NCBI GenBank assembly: GCA_034659475.1
Contig: JAYEHK010000116.1
Location: 1-13,127, forward strand
DNA from: JAYEHK01 sp034659475
GTDB taxonomy: Bacteria > Bacillota > Syntrophomonadia > Syntrophomonadales > Syntrophomonadaceae
Length of the DNA: 13,127 nt
Reading direction: 5' to 3'
The notes under the pieces are model-generated. The model saw only the letters and a program-made list of their open reading frames with translations. It made no database searches and was not told where the DNA came from. The translations under genes and the position numbers were made by a program. Of the stretch, positions 1 through 6,947 are shown one piece after another (the first letter of the stretch is position 1; each line of letters begins with the position of its first letter).

Positions 1-5
1 ACACC

Positions 6-43
6 AAGACCGTCCCCCTGTGTCAAGACCGTCCCCCTGTGTC
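6..43. repeat. Tandem pair of a 19-bp dispersed repeat
   Basis: Two exact, directly adjacent copies of AAGACCGTCCCCCTGTGTC lie at 6-24 and 25-43. The second overlaps the stop codon of the pseudouridine synthase gene, whose TGA on the minus strand is the complement of 42-44. The CCGTCCCC and TGTGTC elements recur in the hairpin repeats at 3446-3552, 6801-6829 and 11411-11480, so this looks like one member of a dispersed family. The window edge may cut a longer array. Confidence 0.8.
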
Positions 44-1016
44 ACCCCTGTTTACTTACTTTTTCAATGAGTGTAATCATATCAGAGGGGAAAGGGGCTA
101 TCAGTTGCAGCGTTTTCCCAGTGCGCGGATGTACAAAAGCCAGTTCGTGCGCATGTAAAGCCTGGCGGTTGATAAATGGTGATGGTGTGCCATATAAAAC
201 GTCTCCGCAAATCGGATTGCCCAGGTGGCTTAGGTGTACGCGAATCTGATGGGTTCGGCCTGTTTCCAATGTAAGGGATAGCAGGGTGAAACCCTCATAT
301 CTTTGTAAGACAGTAAAATGGGTGATGGCATTTTTTCCAGCAGAATCAACAGTTCTGGGGGAACGGTTCTGATCGATTCGAGCGATCGGCAAATCAATGC
401 AGCCGCAGTCCTTTTCAATATTACCTTCCACAATGGCCTGATACCTTTTGTGTATCAGGCCTTGTTTTTGTTGCTGAAAAAGGGCCTGGTGTGCCCATTG
501 GCTTTTTCCAATCAACACCAGACCGGATGTATCCTTATCAAGGCGATTAATGGGCCGAAACAAAATCGTTTTTCCCTGCTGGGTCCAGTAATAGGTTACC
601 GCATTTGCCAGGGTTCCATCCGGCATATGGGGTGCGGGGTGAATGGCCATATCAGAGGGCTTGTTCACCGCCAGAAAGTCAGTGTCTTCATAGACAATGT
701 CCAGTGGAATATCCTGTGGTTCAATATGATTGGTTTCCTCAAGGTTTATATCTACCGTTACCAGGTCACCGGATTGCAAAGGATAATTGGCTTTGGTTAT
801 CTGTCCATTCACTCTGATTTTTTGTTGCCTTTTTAGTTTGGTTAACAGGGAATGGGACAGATGCAAGTGGGAGATTAATACATCCCGAAGAAACATATAA
901 CCGTCCGCCGGATCAAAGAGGTAGATTAAGGTGTTGTCGTACAGTGCCGGTACCTCCTGTCGCAAGTGTTTTCTTCTGAATAAGACAAGGGGCAGTTCGA
1001 AACCATTGAAAAACAT
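42..1016 (-). CDS. RluA-family RNA pseudouridine synthase
   Basis: This enzyme would isomerise specific uridines in rRNA or tRNA to pseudouridine in the cytoplasm. An S4-like RNA-binding segment (about residues 41-90, with LLTKLKRQQKIRVNG) precedes the synthase domain. That domain shows the VNKP strand (117-120), the family motif NRLDKDTSGLVLIG (157-170) with catalytic Asp160, and GRTHQIRVHL (253-262). The usual His before RLD is Asn here. The length of 324 aa is slightly long for the family. The ATG at 1016 has only a poor AAAGAG directly in front of it. A perfect AGGAGGT lies inside the frame at 952-958, followed seven bases later by a CTG codon (Leu25). Family N-termini usually begin near here, so the true protein may be about 300 aa. 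The gene stands alone. RluB/C/D-type target specificity cannot be told from sequence. The family is certain; the start is not. Confidence 0.93.
   Translation of the reverse strand: MFFNGFELPLVLFRRKHLRQEVPALYDNTLIYLFDPADGYMFLRDVLISHLHLSHSLLTKLKRQQKIRVNGQITKANYPLQSGDLVTVDINLEETNHIEPQDIPLDIVYEDTDFLAVNKPSDMAIHPAPHMPDGTLANAVTYYWTQQGKTILFRPINRLDKDTSGLVLIGKSQWAHQALFQQQKQGLIHKRYQAIVEGNIEKDCGCIDLPIARIDQNRSPRTVDSAGKNAITHFTVLQRYEGFTLLSLTLETGRTHQIRVHLSHLGNPICGDVLYGTPSPFINRQALHAHELAFVHPRTGKTLQLIAPFPSDMITLIEKVSKQG
952..958 (-). promoter_or_regulatory. Internal Shine-Dalgarno, possible CTG start of the RluA gene
   Basis: The minus strand reads AGGAGGT here, with seven bases before a CTG codon (944-942) in the gene's frame. 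The annotated ATG at 1016 has no comparable site. Residues after the CTG (LYDNTLIYLFDPADG) match where RluA relatives normally begin. Either CTG is used as start, or an ancestral ATG/GTG/TTG mutated to CTG, or the motif is coincidental. Confidence 0.4.
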
Positions 1017-1170
1017 CTCTTTATAAATTACACCATACTATATATGGTAGAAATAACGTTTGCATTACCACTGCATATATGCAACGCTTTTCAAAAATGC
1101 TACTTTTTCACTGGTTTCGGACAGTTCCTCTGACTCATTCAGTGCAGTTACCTCATATTTATGGAGAAAA

Positions 1171-1243
1171 AGGGGAAGGGACAATTGTTTTATCATCACA
1201 ATAATGCTTTTTTATGCCTGGTTCATAATCGTCCCCTTGCGTC
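1171..1243. repeat. Degenerate GGGGACG-type inverted repeat
   Basis: AAGGGACAATT (1176-1186) faces AATCGTCCCCTT (1228-1239), followed by GCGTC. This is an imperfect inverted repeat whose right half matches the CGTCCCC element of the better-preserved copies at 3446-3552 and 11411-11480. It is probably an eroded member of that family. Confidence 0.35.
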
Positions 1244-1256
1244 TCTATGAAATGCG

Positions 1257-1284
1257 TTCGACTTTTTCATTTTGTTATTATAAT
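1257..1284 (+). promoter_or_regulatory. Candidate sigma-70 promoter of the regulator gene
   Basis: A perfect -10 box TATAAT lies at 1279-1284, about 60 bases before the regulator start. The matching -35 is weak: TTCGAC at 1257-1262 with a 16-base spacer. The AT-rich surroundings make chance plausible. Confidence 0.35.
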
Positions 1285-1344
1285 ATACAAATAGATAGGT
1301 TGCATACGAGGAATTTCTGTTTGGGGAACAAGGGGTGAGAATAC

Positions 1345-1749
1345 ATGATAAAATTATCTCGGTATAATAGGCTGGAGACCTTGTGGGACGGGATCAAACA
1401 AAACGATAGCATTCCAGATGAAATCAGGATTGAAACCGAACAGACACTTTTGCGAAACAAGCTGGAGGTAAACGTTAATTTCACTGACCATAGAATTGAG
1501 AAAGAGGAATTTGAAATCAGGCTGGCCGAGTCTTACGGCACGATTGCGCTGGTAAATCCTCTGGTAAAAGATGCTTCAGCTAGACTGGGGCAGGATGTAA
1601 AAATAATAGTGACAGATCCAAACGGGTTGATTATTTCCTGTCAAGCGGAGGATGTTATTGGCTATCGTTGTCCAGCAGCGGAATTGGTAAATAGCAATCG
1701 TCAGTTGAAAAATGTTGTGGATTTAGGGAACATTAATGAATCGGATTAA
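1345..1749 (+). CDS. N-terminal fragment of AcoR-type sigma-54 activator (split gene)
   Basis: This 134-aa product corresponds to the N-terminal sensory part of AcoR-like enhancer-binding proteins. The early residues (RYNRLETLWDGIKQND, then a start-of-GAF-like stretch ending IIVTDPNGLIISCQAED) resemble the beginning of such regulators. It then jumps to AELVNSNRQLKNVVD, the linker that in relatives precedes a PAS domain, so most of the GAF core appears deleted. The PAS domain is missing too. Translation stops 14 bases into the next frame, which carries the AAA+ domain. ATG 1345 has a good site (AGGGGTGA, 1331-1338). The two frames together give about 430 residues against roughly 600 or more for intact relatives. 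I infer a deletion with a frameshift at the junction. Signal sensing is probably lost. A sequencing error could explain the frameshift but not the missing domains. Confidence 0.65.
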   Translation: MIKLSRYNRLETLWDGIKQNDSIPDEIRIETEQTLLRNKLEVNVNFTDHRIEKEEFEIRLAESYGTIALVNPLVKDASARLGQDVKIIVTDPNGLIISCQAEDVIGYRCPAAELVNSNRQLKNVVDLGNINESD

Positions 1750-2626
1750 ATCAATAGCAAAACGAGCAGCAAAGTCCTCTGCTACGGTTTTAATTGAAGG
1801 CGAGAGCGGAACTGGAAAAGAATTGTTCGCTGAGGCCATTCATCAAGAGAGCCAGAGAACAGGACAATTTACTGCTATAAATTGTGGAGGTATACCATCG
1901 GAATTAATTCAGAGTGAATTGTTTGGGTATGAAGAAGGGGCGTTTACAGGCGCAAAAAAAAGAGGCTGTGCGGGGAAATTTGAGATAGCCGATGGTGGGA
2001 CTGTGTTCCTGGATGAAATTGGTGAAATGCCAGTTGATATGCAGGTAAGCTTGCTGCGGTTTCTTCAGGATAAAACGGTCACCTGTGTTGGGGGCCATAC
2101 CTCCAAAAAAGTGGACGTGCGCATCGTAGCAGCTACAAACCGGAATCTGAAAGATGAGGTCAGTAAGGGTAATTTCCGAGAAGACCTGTATTATCGGTTG
2201 AATGTAATTAATCTTCAAATCCCTCCATTGAGAGATAGAAAGCAGGATATTCCGATGATTGTGAATTACCTGCTGCAAAGATTATGTGAAGCGGAAGGTG
2301 AGTCTGAAATAACGATCAATCAACAAGCAATGGAAGGATTAATGAATTATGACTGGCCAGGCAATGCCAGGGAATTAGAGAATGCAATTCAACGAGCTTT
2401 TATACTGCGACAGGATGATGAACTGGATTTTGATCAGTCATCCATTACAACAAAAACTGAAGGCTGTAAGAAAGACACGATTGACGCGACAATAAGCAAC
2501 GTTGAAAAAGAGGCAATAGAAAAAACATTAAAAGCGTACAACGGAAATATCTCGCAAACTGCGAATGCACTAGGAATCACCCGGCAAACATTATATCGAA
2601 AAAAAACACTCAATATAGAACGCTAG
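1736..2626 (+). CDS. Sigma-54 enhancer-binding protein, AAA+ and Fis-type HTH domains
   Basis: This is the ATPase and DNA-binding part of a sigma-54-dependent activator, which uses ATP hydrolysis to open promoters held by the sigma-54 holoenzyme. Visible motifs in order are Walker A GESGTGKE (22-29), the sigma-54-contacting loop GAFTGA (68-73), Walker B FLDEIGE (91-97), the arginine-rich REDLYYRLNV (148-157), sensor II WPGNARELEN (207-216), and a C-terminal Fis-type helix-turn-helix (about 268-290, NGNISQTANALGITRQTLYR). All catalytic elements look intact. The ATG at 1736 overlaps the preceding frame by 14 bases and has only a weak AGGGA in front, so expression probably depends on coupling or is incidental. 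It lacks its own sensory domain. If made, it could be signal-independent. Its evident target is the -24/-12 promoter at 2806-2821, about 180 bases downstream. Confidence 0.88.
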   Translation: MNRIKSIAKRAAKSSATVLIEGESGTGKELFAEAIHQESQRTGQFTAINCGGIPSELIQSELFGYEEGAFTGAKKRGCAGKFEIADGGTVFLDEIGEMPVDMQVSLLRFLQDKTVTCVGGHTSKKVDVRIVAATNRNLKDEVSKGNFREDLYYRLNVINLQIPPLRDRKQDIPMIVNYLLQRLCEAEGESEITINQQAMEGLMNYDWPGNARELENAIQRAFILRQDDELDFDQSSITTKTEGCKKDTIDATISNVEKEAIEKTLKAYNGNISQTANALGITRQTLYRKKTLNIER

Positions 2627-2643
2627 CGTTTTATCCGGCCTGT

Positions 2644-2709
2644 AAAGGACCGATTCTGGTAGCTGAATTCCCAACTTGTAAAGGGAACAGGTACCAGAAT
2701 CGGTCCTTT
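2644..2709 (+). terminator. Long hairpin after the regulator gene, probable terminator
   Basis: Perfect 18-base arms AAAGGACCGATTCTGGTA (2644-2661) and its complement (2692-2709) enclose a 30-base loop. The loop itself contains TTCCC/GGGAA. The stem begins 18 bases after the regulator stop and is followed by a short T-rich stretch (CTATTAT), so it can act as a terminator. The AAAGGACCG arm is shared with the terminator at 11124-11151 and with the repeat at 6801-6829, which suggests it derives from a mobile repeat. Confidence 0.65.
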
Positions 2710-2720
2710 CTATTATCTGC

Positions 2721-2736
2721 ACTGTCTGCGGACAGT
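2721..2736. promoter_or_regulatory. Candidate activator binding site (inverted repeat)
   Basis: ACTGTC-TGCG-GACAGT is a perfect six-base inverted repeat with a four-base spacer. Its downstream end lies about 70 bases before the -24 element at 2806. That is where upstream activating sequences for sigma-54 activators with Fis-type HTH domains are expected. Only one copy is seen, so the assignment is inference. Confidence 0.4.
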
Positions 2737-2805
2737 TGTGTGATTGTGTTACATATGAGTGCGTACACCTGGGAGGGAAAGTTCTAAAAATCGGCATTTC
2801 TTATC

Positions 2806-2821
2806 TGGCACGGTATTTGCT
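2806..2821 (+). promoter_or_regulatory. Sigma-54 (-24/-12) promoter
   Basis: The sequence TGGCACGGTATTTGCT contains the invariant GG (2807-2808) and GC (2819-2820) with exactly ten bases between them, and matches the TGGCACG-N4-TTGCW consensus almost perfectly. Transcription should start near 2832, giving a leader of about 80 bases before the FixA/EtfB start at 2913. The preceding gene encodes a sigma-54 activator, which strongly supports the call. Confidence 0.93.
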
Positions 2822-2912
2822 TTATAGATAATTAGTAAGCCAAAGAAGGGGGGACAGGAAACTACGTTATAAAAGCAATACATTTGTTTATCTGAAGGAG
2901 GGATCTATAAAA

Positions 2913-3485
2913 ATGTCTAATGTTGTTGCCTGTTACAAATGGGTATTAGATGAAGCAGATATTAAGATTAATCCTGATCTTTCTGTAGATATGAAAAAGG
3001 CACAGGGGAAAATCAGCGATTATGACAAGAATGCACTTGAAGCAGCGGTACAGGCTGCGGGTATACTGGGCGGAAAAGCGGTAAGCCTAACGTTCGGAAA
3101 CGCAAAAACTAAACAATCTTTAAAAGTGGTGCTTTCAAGAGGATTGAAAGAAGGCTGCTGGGTTAACGCAGAAGAAGCCAATACTGCAGATGGCGTTGTT
3201 ACCGCCAAGGTGTTGGCTGCAGCCAGAGCCATCATCAGTGAAGATAATACAGCCAAAGTTGGCCCGGCCTATATGAAGGAACTGAACAATATCAAACTGT
3301 TGCCCACAATGAAAGCTGTGGACGGCTACAAAGATGTGCTGGATATTCCCAGGATCTACACCAGTTATCCCAACATGGCTGGCGATGTTTTCAGTCAGCT
3401 GTTTACCGTTGATGATTGGTTATATAGTATGATAAACAAAATGTCAGGGGATACATGGGGACGATTTTGGTGTGTCATTTTCTAA
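2913..3485 (+). pseudogene. Truncated, chimeric electron transfer flavoprotein beta subunit (FixA/EtfB)
   Basis: Intact EtfB/FixA (about 260 aa) pairs with EtfA to carry electrons between acyl-CoA dehydrogenases and other redox partners. Residues 1-107 are clearly of this family, especially the FixA branch: MSNVVACYKWVLDEADIKIN, then ISDYDKNALEAAVQA (34-48) and VLSRGLKEG (73-81). From about residue 108 (base 3234) the sequence no longer looks like EtfB. Residues 108-176 are soluble, protein-like and unassigned, and may be the tail of another gene joined by deletion. The last ~14 residues are read from the repeat at 3446-3552. The nucleotide-binding second half of EtfB is missing, and no EtfA gene follows. 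The start is secure: ATG 2913 with AAGGAGGG at 2895-2902, downstream of the sigma-54 promoter. It may be transcribed but should not give a working flavoprotein. Confidence 0.8.
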
Positions 3486-3552
3486 TAGTTTTTCTGACAA
3501 TTCAAATCAGATACTTAAAATGACACACCAAAAACGTCCCCGTGTGTCCACC
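3446..3552. repeat. Hairpin repeat element (GGGGACG/TGACAC family)
   Basis: The core arms at 3457-3481 and 3517-3541 are 25 bases long and differ at one position. The inner end of each arm reads AAAATGACACACCAAAA or its complement, the outer end CGTCCCC. Similarity continues imperfectly to about 3446 and 3552. The loop is 35 bases. No transposase frame fits inside, so it is a miniature, non-autonomous element or REP-like hairpin. It supplies the last codons and stop of the broken FixA/EtfB frame and separates it from the convergent CoA-transferase pseudogene. Confidence 0.8.
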
Positions 3553-3563
3553 TGTGCCTTGCT

Positions 3564-4595
3564 TTACCAGTTTCCAGGGTAGAAGTTCTTCTTCAGGCTC
3601 TGGTGCAGTTCACCACGAAGATCTGGATGAGCGATAGAGATCAGTTCCAGAGCGCGTTCCCGTCGAGTTTTGAAGCGGAGGTCTGCGATCCCATACTCAG
3701 TGATTACATAGTGTGTATAGGTGTGCGGGACCGTAACCGGTGTACCCAGGGGAAGTTCTGGTACGATGGTCGATTGCAGGCTCCCATCTGATCCTTTTCT
3801 TGAACTGCGTAATAGCGTAATGCCTTTACCTCCCTCAGACCAGTAAGATCCCATGGCAAAATCAAGCTACCCGCCGGCGCCGCTGATCATTCGGTGTCCG
3901 ATTCCCTCGGCAGTAATCTGGCCGCTTAAATCAATCATTAACGCCATATTCATAGCAACCATTCCGGGGTGGCGGGCAATTAGAGCGGGGTTGTTGGTGT
4001 AGGCTGCGGGGTGGATCTCACAGGCGGGATTCTCGGTTACATATTCGTACATGGCTTTGTCTCCCAGACAAAAAGTCCCAATGGAGATTCCTTTATGCAA
4101 AGGTTTACGAGCGTTTGTCACGATGCCATGTTCAACCAGTTGCGGCAGTCCCATGGGAAACATCTCTGTGTGTACGCCAAGATCGTGAATTCCTTTCAAA
4201 CCGCTGACGACAGCTTCGGTTATTCCTCCAATTCCCATCTGAATCGTGTCGCCATCTTCAATTAATTCCAGTACATAGGAGGCAATGGTATCCTCCAGTT
4301 CAGTAGGTGGGGTTATTTTAAAAACAGGCAACGGGCTGCTGTGTTCGATAAAACAGTCAAATTCGGAAATATGCATCCAATTATCTCCAAAAACCACTGG
4401 CATTTGATCATTAACTTCGCCAATCGCTAATCGCAGTTTCCCGGAGGCCTTACCTTTACGAAGACTCACCATGGTATAATCGTCGGTCAGACTAAGATTT
4501 ACAAACCCCTCTTTGTTGGGGGGAGTTACCATTGTAATATAGACATCACTGCGCAGCCCGCATTTATCTCCGGCATCCATAACAGTGGTAATCAT
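3564..4595 (-). pseudogene. CoA-transferase (4-hydroxybutyrate/acetyl-CoA hydrolase-transferase family), disrupted
   Basis: Intact enzymes of this family (about 430-450 aa, Cat2-like) move CoA between acetyl-CoA or similar donors and short-chain acids. Two stretches in the same frame, 4595-3867 and 3854-3564, are separated by a single TAG plus three codons. Together they align with the family from the segment SDVYITMVTPPNKEGF onward. Landmarks are IGEVNDQMP, LIEDGDTIQMGIGG, GVHTEMFPMG (with the Glu expected to be catalytic), GHRMISGAGG, and TEYGIADLRFKTRRERAL. The TAG replaces the conserved Gln of GGQ(V/L)DF, a one-base CAG-to-TAG change. The N-terminal ~110 residues are absent: homology may run back to about 4637, where the frame meets a TGA. 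The C-terminus appears complete. The missing N-terminus and the internal stop are separate lesions. A related function in the lost pathway with the neighbouring FixA/EtfB gene is likely. Confidence 0.85.
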
Positions 4596-4679
4596 GTAGT
4601 CGCAGTTATGGGCATAAGAACTTCGAATGGTATCAATTCAGAATCACATTACTGCGTATATGACAGAAGATGCGTCATA

Positions 4680-4710
4680 GAGTTGGAAAGTTGGTCAGTT
4701 GGAAAGGTTG
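4680..4710. repeat. AGTTGG-rich short tandem repeat
   Basis: AGTTGGAAAG, TTGGTC and AGTTGGAAAGGTTG follow one another. The last unit resembles AGTTGGAAGGTTG at the inner end of the left arm of the large hairpin at 6831-6945. This looks like a partial or eroded copy of the same repeat type, placed at the truncated end of the CoA-transferase gene. Confidence 0.5.
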
Positions 4711-4770
4711 ATCAGGACCGATAGAACACAGGCTCGCTATGCTCGCACGCCAGCGTTAAATAATTTTCCT

Positions 4771-4800
4771 TTAACATTTTCTCTTCATCTTTCATACAAG
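4771..4800 (+). promoter_or_regulatory. Weak candidate promoter for the peptidoglycan-binding protein
   Basis: TTAACA (4771-4776) and TACAAG (4795-4800) are separated by 18 bases and lie 30-60 bases before the start at 4831. Each box matches the vegetative consensus only in part. A sporulation sigma factor is equally possible given the product. Confidence 0.25.
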
Positions 4801-4830
4801 TAGGATAGAAAGATTGGAGGGGAAAATGAA

Positions 4831-6798
4831 GTGAAAATTGTGTCGTATTTTTATTTTGGCAGCCGCATTTTAAGGCTGATGAGTCCTTACATGCGGGGAG
4901 ATGATATTCAGATTTTACAGGCATTGCTTAATATGCTGCCGGATGATATTATTCCCAGTAATCTTGTTCTAGATGGGATTTTTGGGCCTCTTACGCAAAG
5001 TGCGGTAATGAATTTTCAGCGCTACTTTGATTTGGTGGTTGATGGGATTGTTGGACAGGAGACTTATTTGCGTCTGGGTCATCGAATCGGAAAATATGCC
5101 GCTTCTGAGCCCGTGTTTTCATCCCGGGTTTTAAATGAAGGTGATCAGGGCGCGGATGTTAGTGTGCTGCAAAACCGTCTCACCGTCTACAAAAAGGGAT
5201 ACTTTAACCGGATGGCAGATGGTATGTTTGGGGGGTTCACAAAGGATGCGGTAGTGCGGTTTCAGTCTGATTTTCCAGATCTCAATCCAGATGGGATTGC
5301 TGGGCCTGGCACTTATGAAAACATTTTTATATGGGCACCTCTGGGTGGAAGAACATTGCGGTCTGAAAATAGAGGGTTGGATGTTTACTGGCTGCAGTAC
5401 TACCTTTATCAGCTTGGATATTATCAGCGAATGTTAAATGGATATTTTGATCAGCATACCGAAGATGCGGTGGAAGATTTTCAACGGGATGCTGGCATTA
5501 CTATTGATGGAATTGTAGGACGTCAGACTTATCTGGCGCTGGGGACCAGTATTTCTTTTCCACAGCAGGAATATTATTATCGGGTACAGAGTGGGGATTC
5601 GGTTTATACTATTTCACTATTGTTTAATAAAAGCATGGAGGATATTATCAAACTTAATCAGCTGACACCGCCTGACTATACGATTTTTACCGGTCAGTTA
5701 CTGAAGATACCGGTGCCTTTGCCGTTTCACATCGCAGTAAAAGGAGAAACAATGCAGGATCTGGCTGTGCGTTATTCACTGTCTCTGCAAGATATTAAAA
5801 AGGCTAACAATATGGTCCCGGAAGGGTATCTTCTACCGGAGGAAACAATTGTACTGGCCAGTTATGAGGTGGATCTGAACGGGGATATGATTTTCCTTGA
5901 GAAAACCGGTGAGAATACAGACGAACTGAAAAAGTTGAATCTGGACAGTGGGAGCGAAGAAACGTTGCTTCATCTGGTGGGTATAAGTACCCGCAGTATT
6001 TTCCTGAGCAAGGACCGTCAGTCGCTGGCGCTGTTTCGGGATAATGGGAACCAGATTCTGATCTATGAACTTGCGTCGGAAACAAGCAGAGTCCTGAATC
6101 TTACTACATCTGCTGAATATCTTGACTGGTCTTTTGATAGCAATATGCTGGTTGTGGGTAATGGTATTGTTATCGATGCTTTTGACGGTCAAACCTTATT
6201 TACCTTTGCTGGCTTAATGCCACAGTGGTATACGGATAACAAGACTTTGCTCTATGCCGCGGAAGAGTCTAGTTTGAGAAAGGTCAATATTGAAACTGGA
6301 GCAGATGAACTGGTGCTAATTGTGCCGGATACGAATATCTGGTTTTTCCAATTGGCTGCACCGGTTAACAAGGTGATTATCCTGGGGTTTGTGCCACCAG
6401 GCAGAGTAACGTTTTCTTTCTGGTATAATCTGACAACTGATGAGTTAATTGAATTTAGCAGCAGTGATTACTTTGCAGATTGGTCTAGAAATTACGGTAC
6501 ATTCCTGCTCATACACCGGGACTTCTACGGAGAATTTTTCCCCTGGTTCTACGAGGCAGTAAATAACTATGATGGATTTGCAAACTTTGAGGGTCAGGAA
6601 ATATACTCCAAGTCGCTGGAGCTCAATCAGGATAATTTTTCACCAGATGATAAAGAATTCTTCTCGGTGATGAGCAATCCCTCTCGTTTTTACCCCATTC
6701 CCGTTCGGGGAAGGGATGTTTATGTAAAGCTTTCAGATTCCCGGTTATTAAACCAGATTACGATGGAAAGACAAATCTATAGTCCAGTCTGGCTGTAA
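4831..6798 (+). CDS. Peptidoglycan-binding/LysM protein with C-terminal beta-propeller-like domain
   Basis: This 655-aa protein is predicted to bind cell-wall or spore-cortex peptidoglycan. Three PG_binding_1 repeats lie at about 20-82, 104-166 and 177-237; each ends in a DG(I/M)(F/V/A)G…T…A or DGIVG-QTY signature. Two LysM domains follow at about 248-294 (YRVQSGDSVYTISLLFNKS) and 298-344 (HIAVKGETMQDLAVRYSLS). The last ~300 residues contain repeated strand-rich blocks (SKDRQSLALFRDNGNQILIYEL, then LDWSFDSNMLVVGNG) that resemble a TolB/WD-like propeller. No hydrolase motif is visible. There is no signal peptide, so it may act on the inner face of the forespore or be exported in another way. 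The GTG start at 4831 has GGAGGGG eight bases upstream. Relatives often begin near RLMSPYMRGDD, so a slightly later start is possible. The gene is monocistronic and convergent with the histidine kinase. Confidence 0.85.
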   Translation: MKIVSYFYFGSRILRLMSPYMRGDDIQILQALLNMLPDDIIPSNLVLDGIFGPLTQSAVMNFQRYFDLVVDGIVGQETYLRLGHRIGKYAASEPVFSSRVLNEGDQGADVSVLQNRLTVYKKGYFNRMADGMFGGFTKDAVVRFQSDFPDLNPDGIAGPGTYENIFIWAPLGGRTLRSENRGLDVYWLQYYLYQLGYYQRMLNGYFDQHTEDAVEDFQRDAGITIDGIVGRQTYLALGTSISFPQQEYYYRVQSGDSVYTISLLFNKSMEDIIKLNQLTPPDYTIFTGQLLKIPVPLPFHIAVKGETMQDLAVRYSLSLQDIKKANNMVPEGYLLPEETIVLASYEVDLNGDMIFLEKTGENTDELKKLNLDSGSEETLLHLVGISTRSIFLSKDRQSLALFRDNGNQILIYELASETSRVLNLTTSAEYLDWSFDSNMLVVGNGIVIDAFDGQTLFTFAGLMPQWYTDNKTLLYAAEESSLRKVNIETGADELVLIVPDTNIWFFQLAAPVNKVIILGFVPPGRVTFSFWYNLTTDELIEFSSSDYFADWSRNYGTFLLIHRDFYGEFFPWFYEAVNNYDGFANFEGQEIYSKSLELNQDNFSPDDKEFFSVMSNPSRFYPIPVRGRDVYVKLSDSRLLNQITMERQIYSPVWL

Positions 6799-6800
6799 AA

Positions 6801-6829
6801 CGTGTCAAAAGGACCGTCCCCGCGACACG
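6801..6829. repeat. Short GGACCGTCCCC repeat with CGTGTC/GACACG ends
   Basis: CGTGTC (6801-6806) and GACACG (6824-6829) form a small inverted repeat around AAAAGGACCGTCCCC. It starts two bases after the stop codon of the peptidoglycan-binding gene. It combines the AAAGGACCG motif of the hairpins at 2644 and 11124 with the CCGTCCCC motif of the other repeats. Confidence 0.55.
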
Positions 6830-6830
6830 G

Positions 6831-6945
<115 letters not shown>

Positions 6946-6947
6946 CC

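Larger units (their letters stand above)
1017..1344. other. Intergenic region between divergent genes
   Basis: This 328-base stretch separates the RluA gene (minus) from the regulator (plus). A 92-codon open frame at 1060-1338 has no ribosome binding site or recognisable motif and is unlikely to be a gene. The stretch holds a degenerate repeat copy (1171-1243) and a TATAAT box (1279-1284). The ribosome binding site AGGGGTGA (1331-1338) serves the regulator start at 1345. Confidence 0.6.
4596..4830. other. Truncation scar and intergenic region
   Basis: No reading frame here continues the missing N-terminus of the CoA-transferase. The region holds AGTTGG-rich repeats (4680-4710) and a weak promoter candidate. 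The ribosome binding site GGAGGGG (4816-4822) belongs to the gene starting at 4831. An ATG at 4826 within it stops after two codons. Confidence 0.6.

Noticed and set aside
318..836. A 172-codon plus-strand open frame inside the RluA gene
   Set aside because: It lies wholly antisense to a well-supported conserved gene and has no family features of its own.
1060..1338. A 92-codon plus-strand open frame before the regulator
   Set aside because: It has no ribosome binding site and no recognisable motif, and it overlaps a degenerate repeat and a promoter-like box.
3446..3552. A complete insertion sequence
   Set aside because: The element is only about 107 bases long and encodes no transposase.
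3855..3866. Pyrrolysine read-through of the TAG as the main explanation
   Set aside because: The affected residue is normally Gln, the gene also lacks its N-terminus, and no pyl gene is in the window.
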